Below are positions 39,210 through 46,133 of a stretch of DNA of 56,103 bases, in pieces. Within the stretch, counting starts at the first letter, position 1, and each line of letters starts with the position of its first letter. The notes under the pieces are model-generated. The model did no database searches. It saw only the letters and a list, made by a program, of their open reading frames with translations, and was not told where the DNA came from. Position numbers and translations under genes: made by a program. Origin of the DNA: a virus; the IMG/VR virus record IMGVR_UViG_3300034061_003450, positions 1 to 56,103 of that record. The stretch is one strand, 5' to 3'.

Positions 39210-39414
39210 CCGCCCTGGCATTGGCCATCCGCTGCCGGTTCGCCTCACGCCCGGCCGGCGATCGCTTCCAGCACCGCGAGCACAGCGGCGCCGTCCTGGT
39301 GGAGCGCACCAGCCGCGGGCATTCCAGGCACGGCTGCGGGGCAGCGGGATCGGGGAGTCCGCGCTGGCGGGCCCGGTAGCGGCGGGTCCGGGCGGCGCCG
39401 GTGGGGTCAGACAT
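39172..39414 (-). CDS. Small zinc-ribbon protein, paralogue A
   Basis: 80 aa. SDPTGAARTRRYRARQRG is followed by a four-Cys ribbon, CLECPRLVRSTRTAPLCSRC, and a basic tail. It is clearly related to the plus-strand protein at 40554-40781 (PDPTSAERSRRYRERQAG, CQACGILHTGARGDHCSRC). Overlaps the next leftward gene by 8 bases. Probably a small nucleic-acid-binding protein. Confidence 0.68.
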   Translation of the reverse strand: MSDPTGAARTRRYRARQRGLPDPAAPQPCLECPRLVRSTRTAPLCSRCWKRSPAGREANRQRMANARAVTPPALPLPPAQ

Positions 39415-39733
39415 CGCCAAGCTCCACCATCGAGGGCCAGTCGGGCATCGTTGAGTCGTAGGCCGCTTCCAGGGCGAACATCAGATCGCAGTCCGGGATC
39501 TCGATGCTGCCGCCCTCAACTGGCCAGTTGCATAGGCCGTTGGAATCGCGGCATCTGGCCAGCACCTCCTCAACGGTGGGGACGCCGGGCCCGAATGTCT
39601 CGCGGATCAGCTTGATTCGTTCATTGATGGGCGTGGCCTGAAATTGCTCGACGGTCATCGTGGCGTCGCGATCGATGTACTGGCGCCACAGATCCCAGTC
39701 GGTGGCCAGTTCGTAGTGGGTGTGAGCGGTCAT
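39407..39733 (-). CDS. Hypothetical protein
   Basis: 108 aa. THYELATDWDLWRQYIDRDA, TVEQFQATPINERIKLIRET, EVLARCRDSNGLCNWPVEGG. Mixed alpha/beta with acidic character. ATG 39733 fits protein quality; the upstream part of the frame is shadow of another gene. Unknown. Confidence 0.6.
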   Translation of the reverse strand: MTAHTHYELATDWDLWRQYIDRDATMTVEQFQATPINERIKLIRETFGPGVPTVEEVLARCRDSNGLCNWPVEGGSIEIPDCDLMFALEAAYDSTMPDWPSMVELGDV

Positions 39734-39755
39734 GGCAGGCAGTGCAGTGGGGTGG

Positions 39756-39935
39756 TCAGCGGGTGACCTTGTAACCGTGGCGCTCAAGCAGGGCGATGGC
39801 GGCGGCGATCTCGTCGGCGGGGAGTGCCGGCCGGGCCGTGGCGCCCAGCTCGGCGGCCAGGCCGCGGTAGAGCCGCGCATCCGACTCCGCCAGATCGCGG
39901 AGTGTGGAGCGGAGCTGGTCGGCGATGACGCCCAT
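39756..39935 (-). CDS. Small helical protein
   Basis: 59 aa: MGVIADQLRSTLRDLAESDA, LYRGLAAELGATARPALPAD, EIAAAIALLERHGYKVTR. Good protein-like sequence with a C-terminal amphipathic helix. First gene of a three-gene leftward unit. A GGGG-AAGT-CCCC hairpin lies about 20 bases before its ATG. Unknown. Confidence 0.6.
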   Translation of the reverse strand: MGVIADQLRSTLRDLAESDARLYRGLAAELGATARPALPADEIAAAIALLERHGYKVTR

Positions 39936-40023
39936 GGGTCGTGGTGCGGGGGGACTTCCCCATTGTGCACCACAACGTCACGGGATGGCCAGGCGTTGCG
40001 GAATGTTGACGGCTTAACCCGCT

Positions 40024-40070
40024 GCCGTCACGGATGCGCTAGGGTATGGACATCGGGAGGGAGGCCTCCC
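40024..40070 (+). promoter_or_regulatory. Duplicated 5' leader, copy A
   Basis: The block begins GCCGTCACGGATGCGCTAGG and holds a -10-like TAGGGTATGG, then a hairpin GGGAGG-GAGG-CCTCCC (40055-40070). It ends 21 bases before the ATG at 40092 and matches copy B at 40821-40867 along its full length, with compensating changes in the stem. Confidence 0.65.
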
Positions 40071-40091
40071 AATTCCACCGCACAGCCAGAC

Positions 40092-40292
40092 ATGCTCACA
40101 GCCAAAGAAATGCTCCGCTTCGCCAACGAGTACAGCCCCGAGCAAATCGAAGAGTTTGCCGCCCGCATTCTTGCTAGTACCACCCAGGCAGAACGCACGG
40201 CGATTCTCCGTGAGTTCAACGCCAACCTGCCCGGCGAAGGCGAAAACAACCACCCGCAATCGCTTGCGCTTTTCAACGCCTGCCAGCCATGA
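40092..40292 (+). CDS. Small hypothetical protein, early rightward unit
   Basis: 66 aa: MLTAKEMLRFANEYSPEQIE, EFAARILASTTQAERTAILR, ending in ALFNACQP. Helical. Under control of leader copy A and overlapping the next start by ATGA. Unknown. Confidence 0.65.
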   Translation: MLTAKEMLRFANEYSPEQIEEFAARILASTTQAERTAILREFNANLPGEGENNHPQSLALFNACQP

Positions 40293-40561
40293 CCCCTGCG
40301 GCCCGCCGGGAGCCCATCCCGGCAACCCTTCCCACTGCACTGCCTGTAATGACTGCCACCACGTATCGAGTCGAAGCCCACGACGGCAAGCGCTGGGGAT
40401 TCGGCATCCGGGTCAACGACAACAGCAACCTGCCGGAGTTCTGCAGCTTGACGCTTGCCGAACAGTTCCCCACCCGGGCTGAGGCGTTTGAACTCCGCGA
40501 CCATGCCGCCCGAATCTGTGGCGGTTCGCTCCGGGTTGCTGCCGTCCGCGACGATGCCTGA
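40289..40561 (+). CDS. Small hypothetical protein
   Basis: 90 aa; the stronger part begins at residue 21 (MTATTYRVEAHDGKRWGFGI, RVNDNSNLPEFCSLTLAEQF, EAFELRDHAARICGG), so ATG 40349 is an alternative start. Beta-rich, possibly a small binding domain. Overlaps both neighbours. Confidence 0.6.
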   Translation: MTPAARREPIPATLPTALPVMTATTYRVEAHDGKRWGFGIRVNDNSNLPEFCSLTLAEQFPTRAEAFELRDHAARICGGSLRVAAVRDDA

Positions 40562-40781
40562 CCCCACCAGCGCCGAGCGGAGCCGCCGCTACCGCGAGCG
40601 CCAAGCCGGCCGCCTGGCACCAGCCGTCAAGGTCACGTGCCAGGCGTGCGGCATTCTCCACACCGGCGCCCGTGGCGACCACTGCTCCCGCTGCTGGGAA
40701 CGTGAAACGCCCGAGGGCCGCAGGTTCAAGGCTGGCCGGGTGGCTCGCGCCTACGCCCGCAAAAAAGCCCAAACCGGTTGA
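40554..40781 (+). CDS. Small zinc-ribbon protein, paralogue B
   Basis: 75 aa. PDPTSAERSRRYRERQAG, then CQACGILHTGARGDHCSRCW and a basic C-terminus (ARAYARKKAQTG). Paralogue of the minus-strand protein at 39172-39414. The four cysteines suit a zinc ribbon. Likely nucleic-acid binding. Confidence 0.68.
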   Translation: MPDPTSAERSRRYRERQAGRLAPAVKVTCQACGILHTGARGDHCSRCWERETPEGRRFKAGRVARAYARKKAQTG

Positions 40782-40820
40782 TTGTTACGAGAGATCAACC
40801 TGGCGCCACTGTCTCGCCAT

Positions 40821-40867
40821 GCCGTCACGCGTGCGCTAGGATAAAGGCATCGGAGGGGAGGCCCTCC
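40821..40867 (+). promoter_or_regulatory. Duplicated 5' leader, copy B
   Basis: The block begins GCCGTCACGCGTGCGCTAGG and holds ATAAAGGCATC, then a hairpin GGAGGG-GAGG-CCCTCC (40852-40867). The same GAGG loop as copy A is closed by a stem whose third and fourth pairs are swapped with pairing kept. It ends 20 bases before the ATG at 40888. Confidence 0.65.
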
Positions 40868-40887
40868 ACCACCACACAACCCCAGCC

Positions 40888-41040
40888 ATGAACTCCAACA
40901 CCATCGTCGCCAAGATCGGTCAAAAGAACGCCGCCGACATGGCCATCAGGTTCAAAGCTCTGAAAATGGGCGCATCGGTCGAAATGATCAACGCCATGGA
41001 CGTGTTCGCCCTCCTCGATTGGATCTCCGACAATGCTTAA
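40888..41040 (+). CDS. 50-aa hypothetical protein
   Basis: MNSNTIVAKIGQKNAADMAI, RFKALKMGASVEMINAMDVF, ALLDWISDNA. Helical, low in charge. Controlled by leader copy B. The stop overlaps the next ATG. Unknown. Confidence 0.6.
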   Translation: MNSNTIVAKIGQKNAADMAIRFKALKMGASVEMINAMDVFALLDWISDNA

Positions 41041-41437
41041 TTCATTCCGCGTTTGGATTTACAAAGGGCTCTGGCAAACTGGCTATGAGCCCTACGACAT
41101 GCCAGGAGCCTATGCCAGAACCAGGTACTCGCTTGCGTCAGTCGACAACAGCGGCGTGCCCAAGGACGGCACTTACAAGGGCATCATGATTGCAGACAAG
41201 ACCTTGCGGCTTATTGCCGGTGGTGAATGCCATGGCGGATCTGTTGTAAATCACTTATTTTCTGATTTTCTTGTCGAGTTTGACGACCATTATCACGATG
41301 AGTACAGGCGCGGGCTGGAGCGTGGTTTCAAAGGAAAGCGCTGCTGCTCCGATCGGTATCTTTGCTCCAAGTCCCAAGACTGGAGAGACGGCTACCGAAA
41401 TGGGCTAGAAGCCAAGCTCCAAGCATTAACCGCTTGA
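41033..41437 (+). CDS. Hypothetical protein, lower GC
   Basis: 134 aa; aromatic and Gly-rich (FRVWIYKGLWQTGYEPYDMP; GGECHGGSVVNHLFSDFLVE; FDDHYHDEYRRGLERGFKG). The C-terminal repeat-like DWRDGYRNGLEAKLQAL resembles EYRRGLERGFKG, perhaps a short helical repeat. A visibly lower GC than neighbours suggests transfer. A strong terminator follows. Confidence 0.62.
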   Translation: MLNSFRVWIYKGLWQTGYEPYDMPGAYARTRYSLASVDNSGVPKDGTYKGIMIADKTLRLIAGGECHGGSVVNHLFSDFLVEFDDHYHDEYRRGLERGFKGKRCCSDRYLCSKSQDWRDGYRNGLEAKLQALTA

Positions 41438-41444
41438 CTCTCCC

Positions 41445-41468
41445 GCCCCGGCCAGCCCGGGGCTTTTT
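41445..41468 (+). terminator. Rho-independent terminator
   Basis: GCCCCGG (41445-41451), loop CCAGC, CCGGGGC (41457-41463), then five T. It ends the 40888-41437 transcript. Confidence 0.88.
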
Positions 41469-41572
41469 CATGGCCTACGGTTCCCCCACCGGGTCGGCCC
41501 ATCTTCCGTAAGGGGGGCGGCGTGGTCGGCTCGTGTGGGGTCGGCCTGAAACGCTACCGAAGGCCCGGTACC

Positions 41573-41597
41573 AGCTACCGAGGAATCCTCGGCAGCT
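41573..41597. other. 25-bp palindrome near the integrase, possible att or terminator
   Basis: AGCT-A-CCGAGGA-A-TCCTCGG-C-AGCT is an almost perfect palindrome, with GCTACCGA and GGTACC repeats just before it (41553-41572). It lies 4 bases past the stop of the membrane HTH gene but has no T run, so it is a weak terminator. Large serine integrases use imperfect palindromes of about 50 bp as attP close to their gene, so this is one candidate. Confidence 0.35.
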
Positions 41598-41600
41598 CGA

Positions 41601-41870
41601 TCACGCCAGCAACCGCCGCACCGTCGAGCGGCTGCAACCGAGCCGCCCCGCGATCGCGGATTGAGTGAGCCCCTGGCGCCGCCACCGGCGGGCCCGCTCC
41701 TGGCGCCCTTCGCTCAGGTGGGCCAGGACAAGGACAGGAAGGAGCAGCAGGGCAACCGCCCACGCCGCAACGCATGAAATGGACATGATCAGTTCGGGGG
41801 TGATCAGCCGCGGCGGCGCTCTCGGCCGGCCGGGGCTGGGAATAGGTGCCAACGGAGAACGCCCGTCCAT
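41601..41870 (-). CDS. Membrane-anchored helix-turn-helix protein
   Basis: 89 aa. After a Pro-rich start there is one membrane segment (CVAAWAVALLLLPVLVLAHL, residues 33-52), then a basic helix and a helix-turn-helix (RRQGLTQSAIAGRLGCSRST, residues 67-86) like the C-terminal DNA-binding part of resolvases. AGGAAG lies 8 bases before the ATG, and TATGAT (41885-41890, minus) can be its -10. A DNA-binding domain tethered to the membrane beside the integrase suggests a signal-responsive switch protein. An internal ATG at 41786 would remove the Pro-rich part only. Confidence 0.6.
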   Translation of the reverse strand: MDGRSPLAPIPSPGRPRAPPRLITPELIMSISCVAAWAVALLLLPVLVLAHLSEGRQERARRWRRQGLTQSAIAGRLGCSRSTVRRLLA

Positions 41871-41982
41871 CCGCTGGCTTCCTGATCATACCCCGGCCGT
41901 TTGCGTTGCGGTGGTGTGTTGCATGAAGTGAACGGGTCCATCGCAGACGGGATAGGGTGGGGGGAGCACTCGCCTATGACCC

Positions 41983-42255
41983 ATGAAGGTCTCAATCACT
42001 CGAACCAGCCCGAACGGGCTGCAGGCTCAATACAACAGCACCATGAGCGCGGCCGCACAGGTCTGCATCAGATGGCGAAACCAGTTCTCTGGCGTCACCT
42101 GCATGTCCATTGATCAGGCCGAAGAACTGCAGGCACTGCTCAATACCCTCCTGTCAGAAGTGGGCAAGACGCGCCCCATGACGCTGGGCGATCGCGTCAC
42201 GCTGGCGACCGTGGAGACCGTCTATGGCTCCGAGCTGCCCACCATCGATGTCTGA
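41983..42255 (+). CDS. Hypothetical protein before integrase
   Basis: 90 aa: MKVSITRTSPNGLQAQYNST, CIRWRNQFSGVTCMSIDQAE, ELQALLNTLLSEVGKTRP. Mixed alpha/beta. GGGATAGGGTG upstream (about 41949-41959) resembles the -10 area of the duplicated leaders. Overlaps the next gene by 8 bases. Confidence 0.6.
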   Translation: MKVSITRTSPNGLQAQYNSTMSAAAQVCIRWRNQFSGVTCMSIDQAEELQALLNTLLSEVGKTRPMTLGDRVTLATVETVYGSELPTIDV

Positions 42256-42472
42256 CGGCACCCCCTACGAATGGCAGCCGATCCGCACCGCCTCCACGGA
42301 CGGGACTGAAATCCTGGTGCTGGCTGAATATCAAGGCCTGCGAGAGGTGCACCTTGCTATCGGTGAACGCGGCATGTGGTGGTCGCCGGACAGAGAGCGC
42401 ATCCTGTCGATCGATCCCACCCACTGGATCCCGGCACCGCCCTGGCCTGACGCCGCTGGCTCTGACGGCTGA
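42248..42472 (+). CDS. DUF551-like small protein
   Basis: 74 aa. EWQPIRTASTDGTEILVLAE and THWIPAPPWP at the end match the W-x-P-I ... HW-x-P-L-P frame of the small phage DUF551 family. Function of the family is unknown. Two bases before the integrase gene, so probably co-expressed. Confidence 0.62.
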   Translation: MSDGTPYEWQPIRTASTDGTEILVLAEYQGLREVHLAIGERGMWWSPDRERILSIDPTHWIPAPPWPDAAGSDG

Positions 42473-42474
42473 GG

Positions 42475-44259
42475 ATGCTCGGCGTCTCTTACTTGCGCTA
42501 CAGCAGCGCCGGCCAATCCGGCGGCACCAGCATCCTGCGCCAGACCGCCAACCCCGAGGCCTACTGCAAGGCCCGCGGCTGGCGGCTGTGGGAAGGCCCA
42601 GCCTATTCCGATCCGGGCGTGAGCGCCTTCGCCGGTGATCACCTGGCTGATGGTGACCTGGGCCGCTTCCTGGCCGACCACCGCGCCGGACGCTTCGGGG
42701 GTGAGCCGGTGGCCCTGCTGCTCGAGGACGTGGACCGATTCAGCCGGGCGTTTCCGCTGGCGGTGCTGCCGGTGCTGGTGGATGACGTGCTCAATGCAGG
42801 CATCACCCTCAGCCTGCTCAGTTTTGATCGGGACTACAGCCGCGAGAGCATCCGCGCCAACCCCCTTGAGCTGCAGGAGCTGCTGATGCGCCTCAGCGCC
42901 GCCCACGAGTTCAGCGAGAGGCTGAGCCGGCGAATCACCTTCGCGCACCAGCAGCGCCGCCAAGCCATCCGCGCCGGCCAGCCCACAGCACCCGGGCAGG
43001 CGCCGTCCTGGCTCAACCTGGGCCCCAGTGGCTGGGAGTTCAACTGGTACGCGCCCATCGTGCGCCGGGCCCTCGCCCTCAGCGCTGAGCACGGGGCCGC
43101 GGCGGTGGCCAGGATCATGAACGCCGAGGGCGTGCCATCCCCGGGCGAGGCGGTGCAGGCCCGGCGCCAGAACAACCCACGCCGCCGCCCCACCGCCGAA
43201 CCCAGGCGCATCCGCTGGACCGCCAGCACCGTGCAGCAGCTGCTGAGCGCACCGCAGATCCGCGGCGCCCGGCCCATCCGCACCCCCGGGCACAGTGCCA
43301 GGCTCCGGGCATGGAAGGAGCGCACCGCCCAACTGGCCCGCCAGGGTGTGGCCCGCAGCGACTGGCCCGCCCGCCCGCAGCAGACATGGGACCAGCCACA
43401 GGAGGCCTACTATCCCGCCCTGCTCACGCCGGCCGAGCACGCCGACCTGCTGGCGATGGTGGCCCGCCGCTGCCCACCGGAAGCCGGCCGCACCGATCGC
43501 CAGCGGTGGATTGCCAGCACCATGACCCGCTGTATCTGCGGCGAACGGATGGGCGCCACCGGCACCACCAGGCTGCAGGCCGCCGGCGTGAAGCGCTTCC
43601 TCTACCTGCGCTGCCGTGGCGCCGGCCGCAACGGAACCTGCTCCGCCCCGCTGGTGCCCATCCCTGTGGCACAGGCCCACCTGCTCACGCGGCTCACCGG
43701 CGATGACTTCGCCGTCATGCTCCAGCGCGATGCCGGCGCCGACCGGGCCCAAGCGCTGGCTGCGGCGATCCAGCACCAGCAGACTGCCGAGCTGGCCGTC
43801 GTCCGCCTCCAGCAGCAGCAACGGGCCGGCGATGCCGCCATGGCCATAGAGACCGACGCCCTGGTGCTCGGCGTGCTGGCCCGGCGCCAGGCCGTGATCG
43901 AGGCCCAGGCGCAGCAGGCTGCCCGGGCGCTGGCTGCGGCTCAGCGTGCGGTCGCGAAGGCGCAGGCGGCACCCTCCCTGGCCGCCCTTGGCGCTGCGGC
44001 ACAGGAGGAGATCCGCCGGACGCTGGCACGGTTTTCTGCTGGTGACGACTCAGAGGATGATCGGCGCATGGTCTGGCGCCACCTGCGGGCGCTGGGTCTG
44101 CGGGTGACGATCGACACGGCAGCGATGCGAATGGCGTTGCAGGTTGGCGACGGGCAGGCGGACTGGCAGCCGATCGATCCGGAGCTGGCTGCTTATGCCC
44201 TGAGCGCTGCAGCCACCGGGGCGGTGTTCGGGGACAACATCGTGTCGTGGGAGACCTGA
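42475..44259 (+). CDS. int: Large serine integrase
   Basis: 594 aa, usual size of large serine recombinases. The catalytic domain has YLRYSSAGQSGGTSILRQ with Ser10 as likely nucleophile, LEDVDRFSR and the LSLLSFDRDYSRESIRANPL segment. A recombinase domain follows (GPSGWEFNWYAPIVRRALAL), then a zinc ribbon (CICGERMGAT and CRGAGRNGTC, residues about 352-385) and a coiled-coil C-terminal part (TAELAVVRLQQQQ onward). It would integrate the phage at a bacterial attB with simple sites and needs a separate directionality factor to excise. This marks the phage as temperate. Confidence 0.92.
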   Translation: MLGVSYLRYSSAGQSGGTSILRQTANPEAYCKARGWRLWEGPAYSDPGVSAFAGDHLADGDLGRFLADHRAGRFGGEPVALLLEDVDRFSRAFPLAVLPVLVDDVLNAGITLSLLSFDRDYSRESIRANPLELQELLMRLSAAHEFSERLSRRITFAHQQRRQAIRAGQPTAPGQAPSWLNLGPSGWEFNWYAPIVRRALALSAEHGAAAVARIMNAEGVPSPGEAVQARRQNNPRRRPTAEPRRIRWTASTVQQLLSAPQIRGARPIRTPGHSARLRAWKERTAQLARQGVARSDWPARPQQTWDQPQEAYYPALLTPAEHADLLAMVARRCPPEAGRTDRQRWIASTMTRCICGERMGATGTTRLQAAGVKRFLYLRCRGAGRNGTCSAPLVPIPVAQAHLLTRLTGDDFAVMLQRDAGADRAQALAAAIQHQQTAELAVVRLQQQQRAGDAAMAIETDALVLGVLARRQAVIEAQAQQAARALAAAQRAVAKAQAAPSLAALGAAAQEEIRRTLARFSAGDDSEDDRRMVWRHLRALGLRVTIDTAAMRMALQVGDGQADWQPIDPELAAYALSAAATGAVFGDNIVSWET

Positions 44260-44375
44260 GCGCCGGGGAACGCCGACTGCGCGATCTTGAGGGCTGCCTT
44301 CCAGTCGTCAGCGCGGACGGCGCCGCGGCGGCGGGTGCCGTTGGGGAGGGTCAGCAGGATGGGCCAGAGGGTCAT
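44193..44375 (-). CDS. Small hypothetical protein, antisense to int end
   Basis: 60 aa: MTLWPILLTLPNGTRRRGAV, then RADDWKAALKIAQSAFPGAQ. Protein-like alpha/beta. It overlaps the last 67 bases of the integrase gene on the other strand and the next leftward gene by ATGA. Last gene of the leftward replication-side operon. Confidence 0.58.
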   Translation of the reverse strand: MTLWPILLTLPNGTRRRGAVRADDWKAALKIAQSAFPGAQVSHDTMLSPNTAPVAAALRA

Positions 44376-44755
44376 GGCTCGACCCTCCGCACATGCAAAG
44401 CCGCACCCGATCCGTTACATGCAGAACATGTCCGATAGGTGGTGCCGCTCGCCGACACTGAGCGGACAGTTTGACCGCTACCGCCGCAGCAATGGCACAG
44501 CCCGGTTTCGCGCTCCCATTTCATTTTGCAAGCTGCAACCTCTGCCGTTGTGATTATAACCCTCTGTAGATCACGCTTCGGGGGGAACTTTGGCATTCCT
44601 TTGCGTGGCCCACGCGAATAGAAACCGATTGGAACTGCTCCGGTCAACTGAAAGCCGAGGTTCCTGTCGAGGCATTCATAGATGCGAGGCTGCCAGTCGT
44701 CGGGGAGGCGATGAACTTCCCGGGCGGTTATGGCGTGGAAGTCTGGTGCGCTCAT
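44372..44755 (-). CDS. DnaJ-like zinc-finger protein
   Basis: 127 aa. The C-terminal part CHCCGGSGQT and CSACNGSG is one DnaJ-type zinc repeat pair. The N-terminal part (ITAREVHRLPDDWQPRIYEC) is helical. Small zinc proteins like this are common in phage accessory clusters. Start at 44755 by ATGA overlap. Confidence 0.68.
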   Translation of the reverse strand: MSAPDFHAITAREVHRLPDDWQPRIYECLDRNLGFQLTGAVPIGFYSRGPRKGMPKFPPKRDLQRVIITTAEVAACKMKWERETGLCHCCGGSGQTVRSVSASGTTYRTCSACNGSGAALHVRRVEP

Positions 44756-45381
44756 GCCTGCACCTCCCCACCGACCCGCTTGAACGACACGACCCATACC
44801 CACGGGTTGGCGTGCCATGAGCCGGCGCCGTTGATTGATTCCCAGAGAATCCTGAATCCATCGACACAGCCGGCGCAGTCGGGATCGTCAGTAGGCTCCC
44901 AGTGCGGTCCGTCATAGAATCCGTTTTCGGCTCCTTCCGATTGCGCGTCCGCTTCGCTGATCTCCTGCAACCGCTCCACCCGCACGTCGGTGACCTCCAG
45001 CAGGATGCGCGAGGCAGCACGGGGCATGTGGATCGATGGGCGCCATCCGGGGCCGAAGTCGTGATCGGGCCAGTCGGCGCGGTACTGGAAGCCGGTTTCA
45101 TGCTGGCCACCACACCACGTCTCCCGCACCCAGAGCCGGTCCCCTGGCACGCCGTAGGGGCAGCGGGTGATCGTCCCCCCCTCCTCCCTGCCACAGGCCA
45201 CGCCAGCTTCCCGGTAGAAAGCCACCCACGTCCCCCTGGGAGCTTCGGCGCCTTGGGCGGGGCGAATCTCGGTGGCAAAAGGGGTCACCTTCGCCACCCG
45301 CCTTGTCTGCGTCTTGGCGCCGGCCAGGATGGCGCGGACCATCGGGCCGGAAAACAAGATTGGGCGTTCTTTGGTGCTCAT
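44752..45381 (-). CDS. ASCH-like phage protein
   Basis: 209 aa. ERPILFSGPMVRAILAGAKT followed by QTRRV is the hallmark opening of a widespread phage family with an ASCH-type RNA-binding fold. CPYGVPGDRLWVRETW is its central block and INGAGSWHANPWVWVVSFKR its end. The function is unknown; nucleic acid binding or modification is suspected. Confidence 0.8.
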   Translation of the reverse strand: MSTKERPILFSGPMVRAILAGAKTQTRRVAKVTPFATEIRPAQGAEAPRGTWVAFYREAGVACGREEGGTITRCPYGVPGDRLWVRETWCGGQHETGFQYRADWPDHDFGPGWRPSIHMPRAASRILLEVTDVRVERLQEISEADAQSEGAENGFYDGPHWEPTDDPDCAGCVDGFRILWESINGAGSWHANPWVWVVSFKRVGGEVQA

Positions 45382-45548
45382 GGCGCCTCCTGTTTGCGTT
45401 GCAGAAACTTCACCAGTTCCGCCACTTGGGACGGCTCCAAGTGGACCACCGGCTCGGCGCGGTGGTCGTTGACCCTCAGCTCAATCGCGCAGCCGTTCCA
45501 TGTGGCGTAGATGCCATAACCCAGATGCTCGGTGTACTCGTGGATCAT
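45378..45548 (-). CDS. 56-aa hypothetical protein
   Basis: MIHEYTEHLGYGIYATWNGC, AIELRVNDHRAEPVVHLEPS, QVAELVKFLQRKQEAP. Compact alpha/beta. ATGA overlaps with both neighbours make it a firm small gene. Unknown. Confidence 0.68.
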   Translation of the reverse strand: MIHEYTEHLGYGIYATWNGCAIELRVNDHRAEPVVHLEPSQVAELVKFLQRKQEAP

Positions 45549-46096
45549 TTCCACACCTCCGCCACCCGTGCCGCCAGCTCCGCCAACGTGCCGTCATTGA
45601 CGATCACCCTGGCAACCGGCACGCCGCCCAGTCCAGCCTCTGACCGGTGCCCGCTGTTGTCCTCATAGCCCGGGCGGATCACGGACCAGATCTGGCCGCC
45701 CATGGACTGGATCCTCAGCGCTTCATTCGGGAACCGCACATCATCCGCCACCACCGGGCAACGCATGGTGCGGACCTTCGCAGCCCACACCTCAACCCAC
45801 AGCTCCGGATGGATCACGTCGCGGCCCCATTCGGTGCCGAGCGTTCGCAGTAGCTGCCGGGCGGTCTGGCGGCCGGGCAGCAGGTCAAGCGGCTCTTCCT
45901 TGCTCCAGTGCGTCAGGCGGTGCGCCGTGTGCCATGGATAACCCGCTGAGTTCAGCAGCTCGGTCACCATCCGCCGCAGCGGATCAGCAAACCCGACGCG
46001 CATGTAGGCGGGCTGGTGATCGCCCAGATACTGCGCAACTGTTGACTTGCCGCAGCCGGGGGCGGGGCTCCAGAGGCCGATGATTGGAATGGTCAT
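45545..46096 (-). CDS. Deoxynucleoside monophosphate kinase-like P-loop protein
   Basis: 183 aa. Walker A PAPGCGKST (residues 11-19), a substrate-side RVGFADPLRRMV and VADDVRFPNEALRIQSMGG (about residues 118-136), the last being the D-x-R-x-x-N-E motif of phage dNMP kinases. It would supply dNTP precursors. GTTGCGGTTGGGATT (46105-46119), a variant of the replication-gene element, lies just upstream. Confidence 0.75.
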   Translation of the reverse strand: MTIPIIGLWSPAPGCGKSTVAQYLGDHQPAYMRVGFADPLRRMVTELLNSAGYPWHTAHRLTHWSKEEPLDLLPGRQTARQLLRTLGTEWGRDVIHPELWVEVWAAKVRTMRCPVVADDVRFPNEALRIQSMGGQIWSVIRPGYEDNSGHRSEAGLGGVPVARVIVNDGTLAELAARVAEVWK

Positions 46097-46133
46097 GAGG
46101 GGTAGTTGCGGTTGGGATTGGTAGGGATGGTGA

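Noticed and set aside
42331-43821. A 496-codon open frame antisense to the serine integrase
   Set aside because: It mirrors the integrase in codon phase, is rich in Gly, Ala, His and Gln without domains, and the + strand frame has clear integrase motifs. It is a shadow of high-GC codon use.
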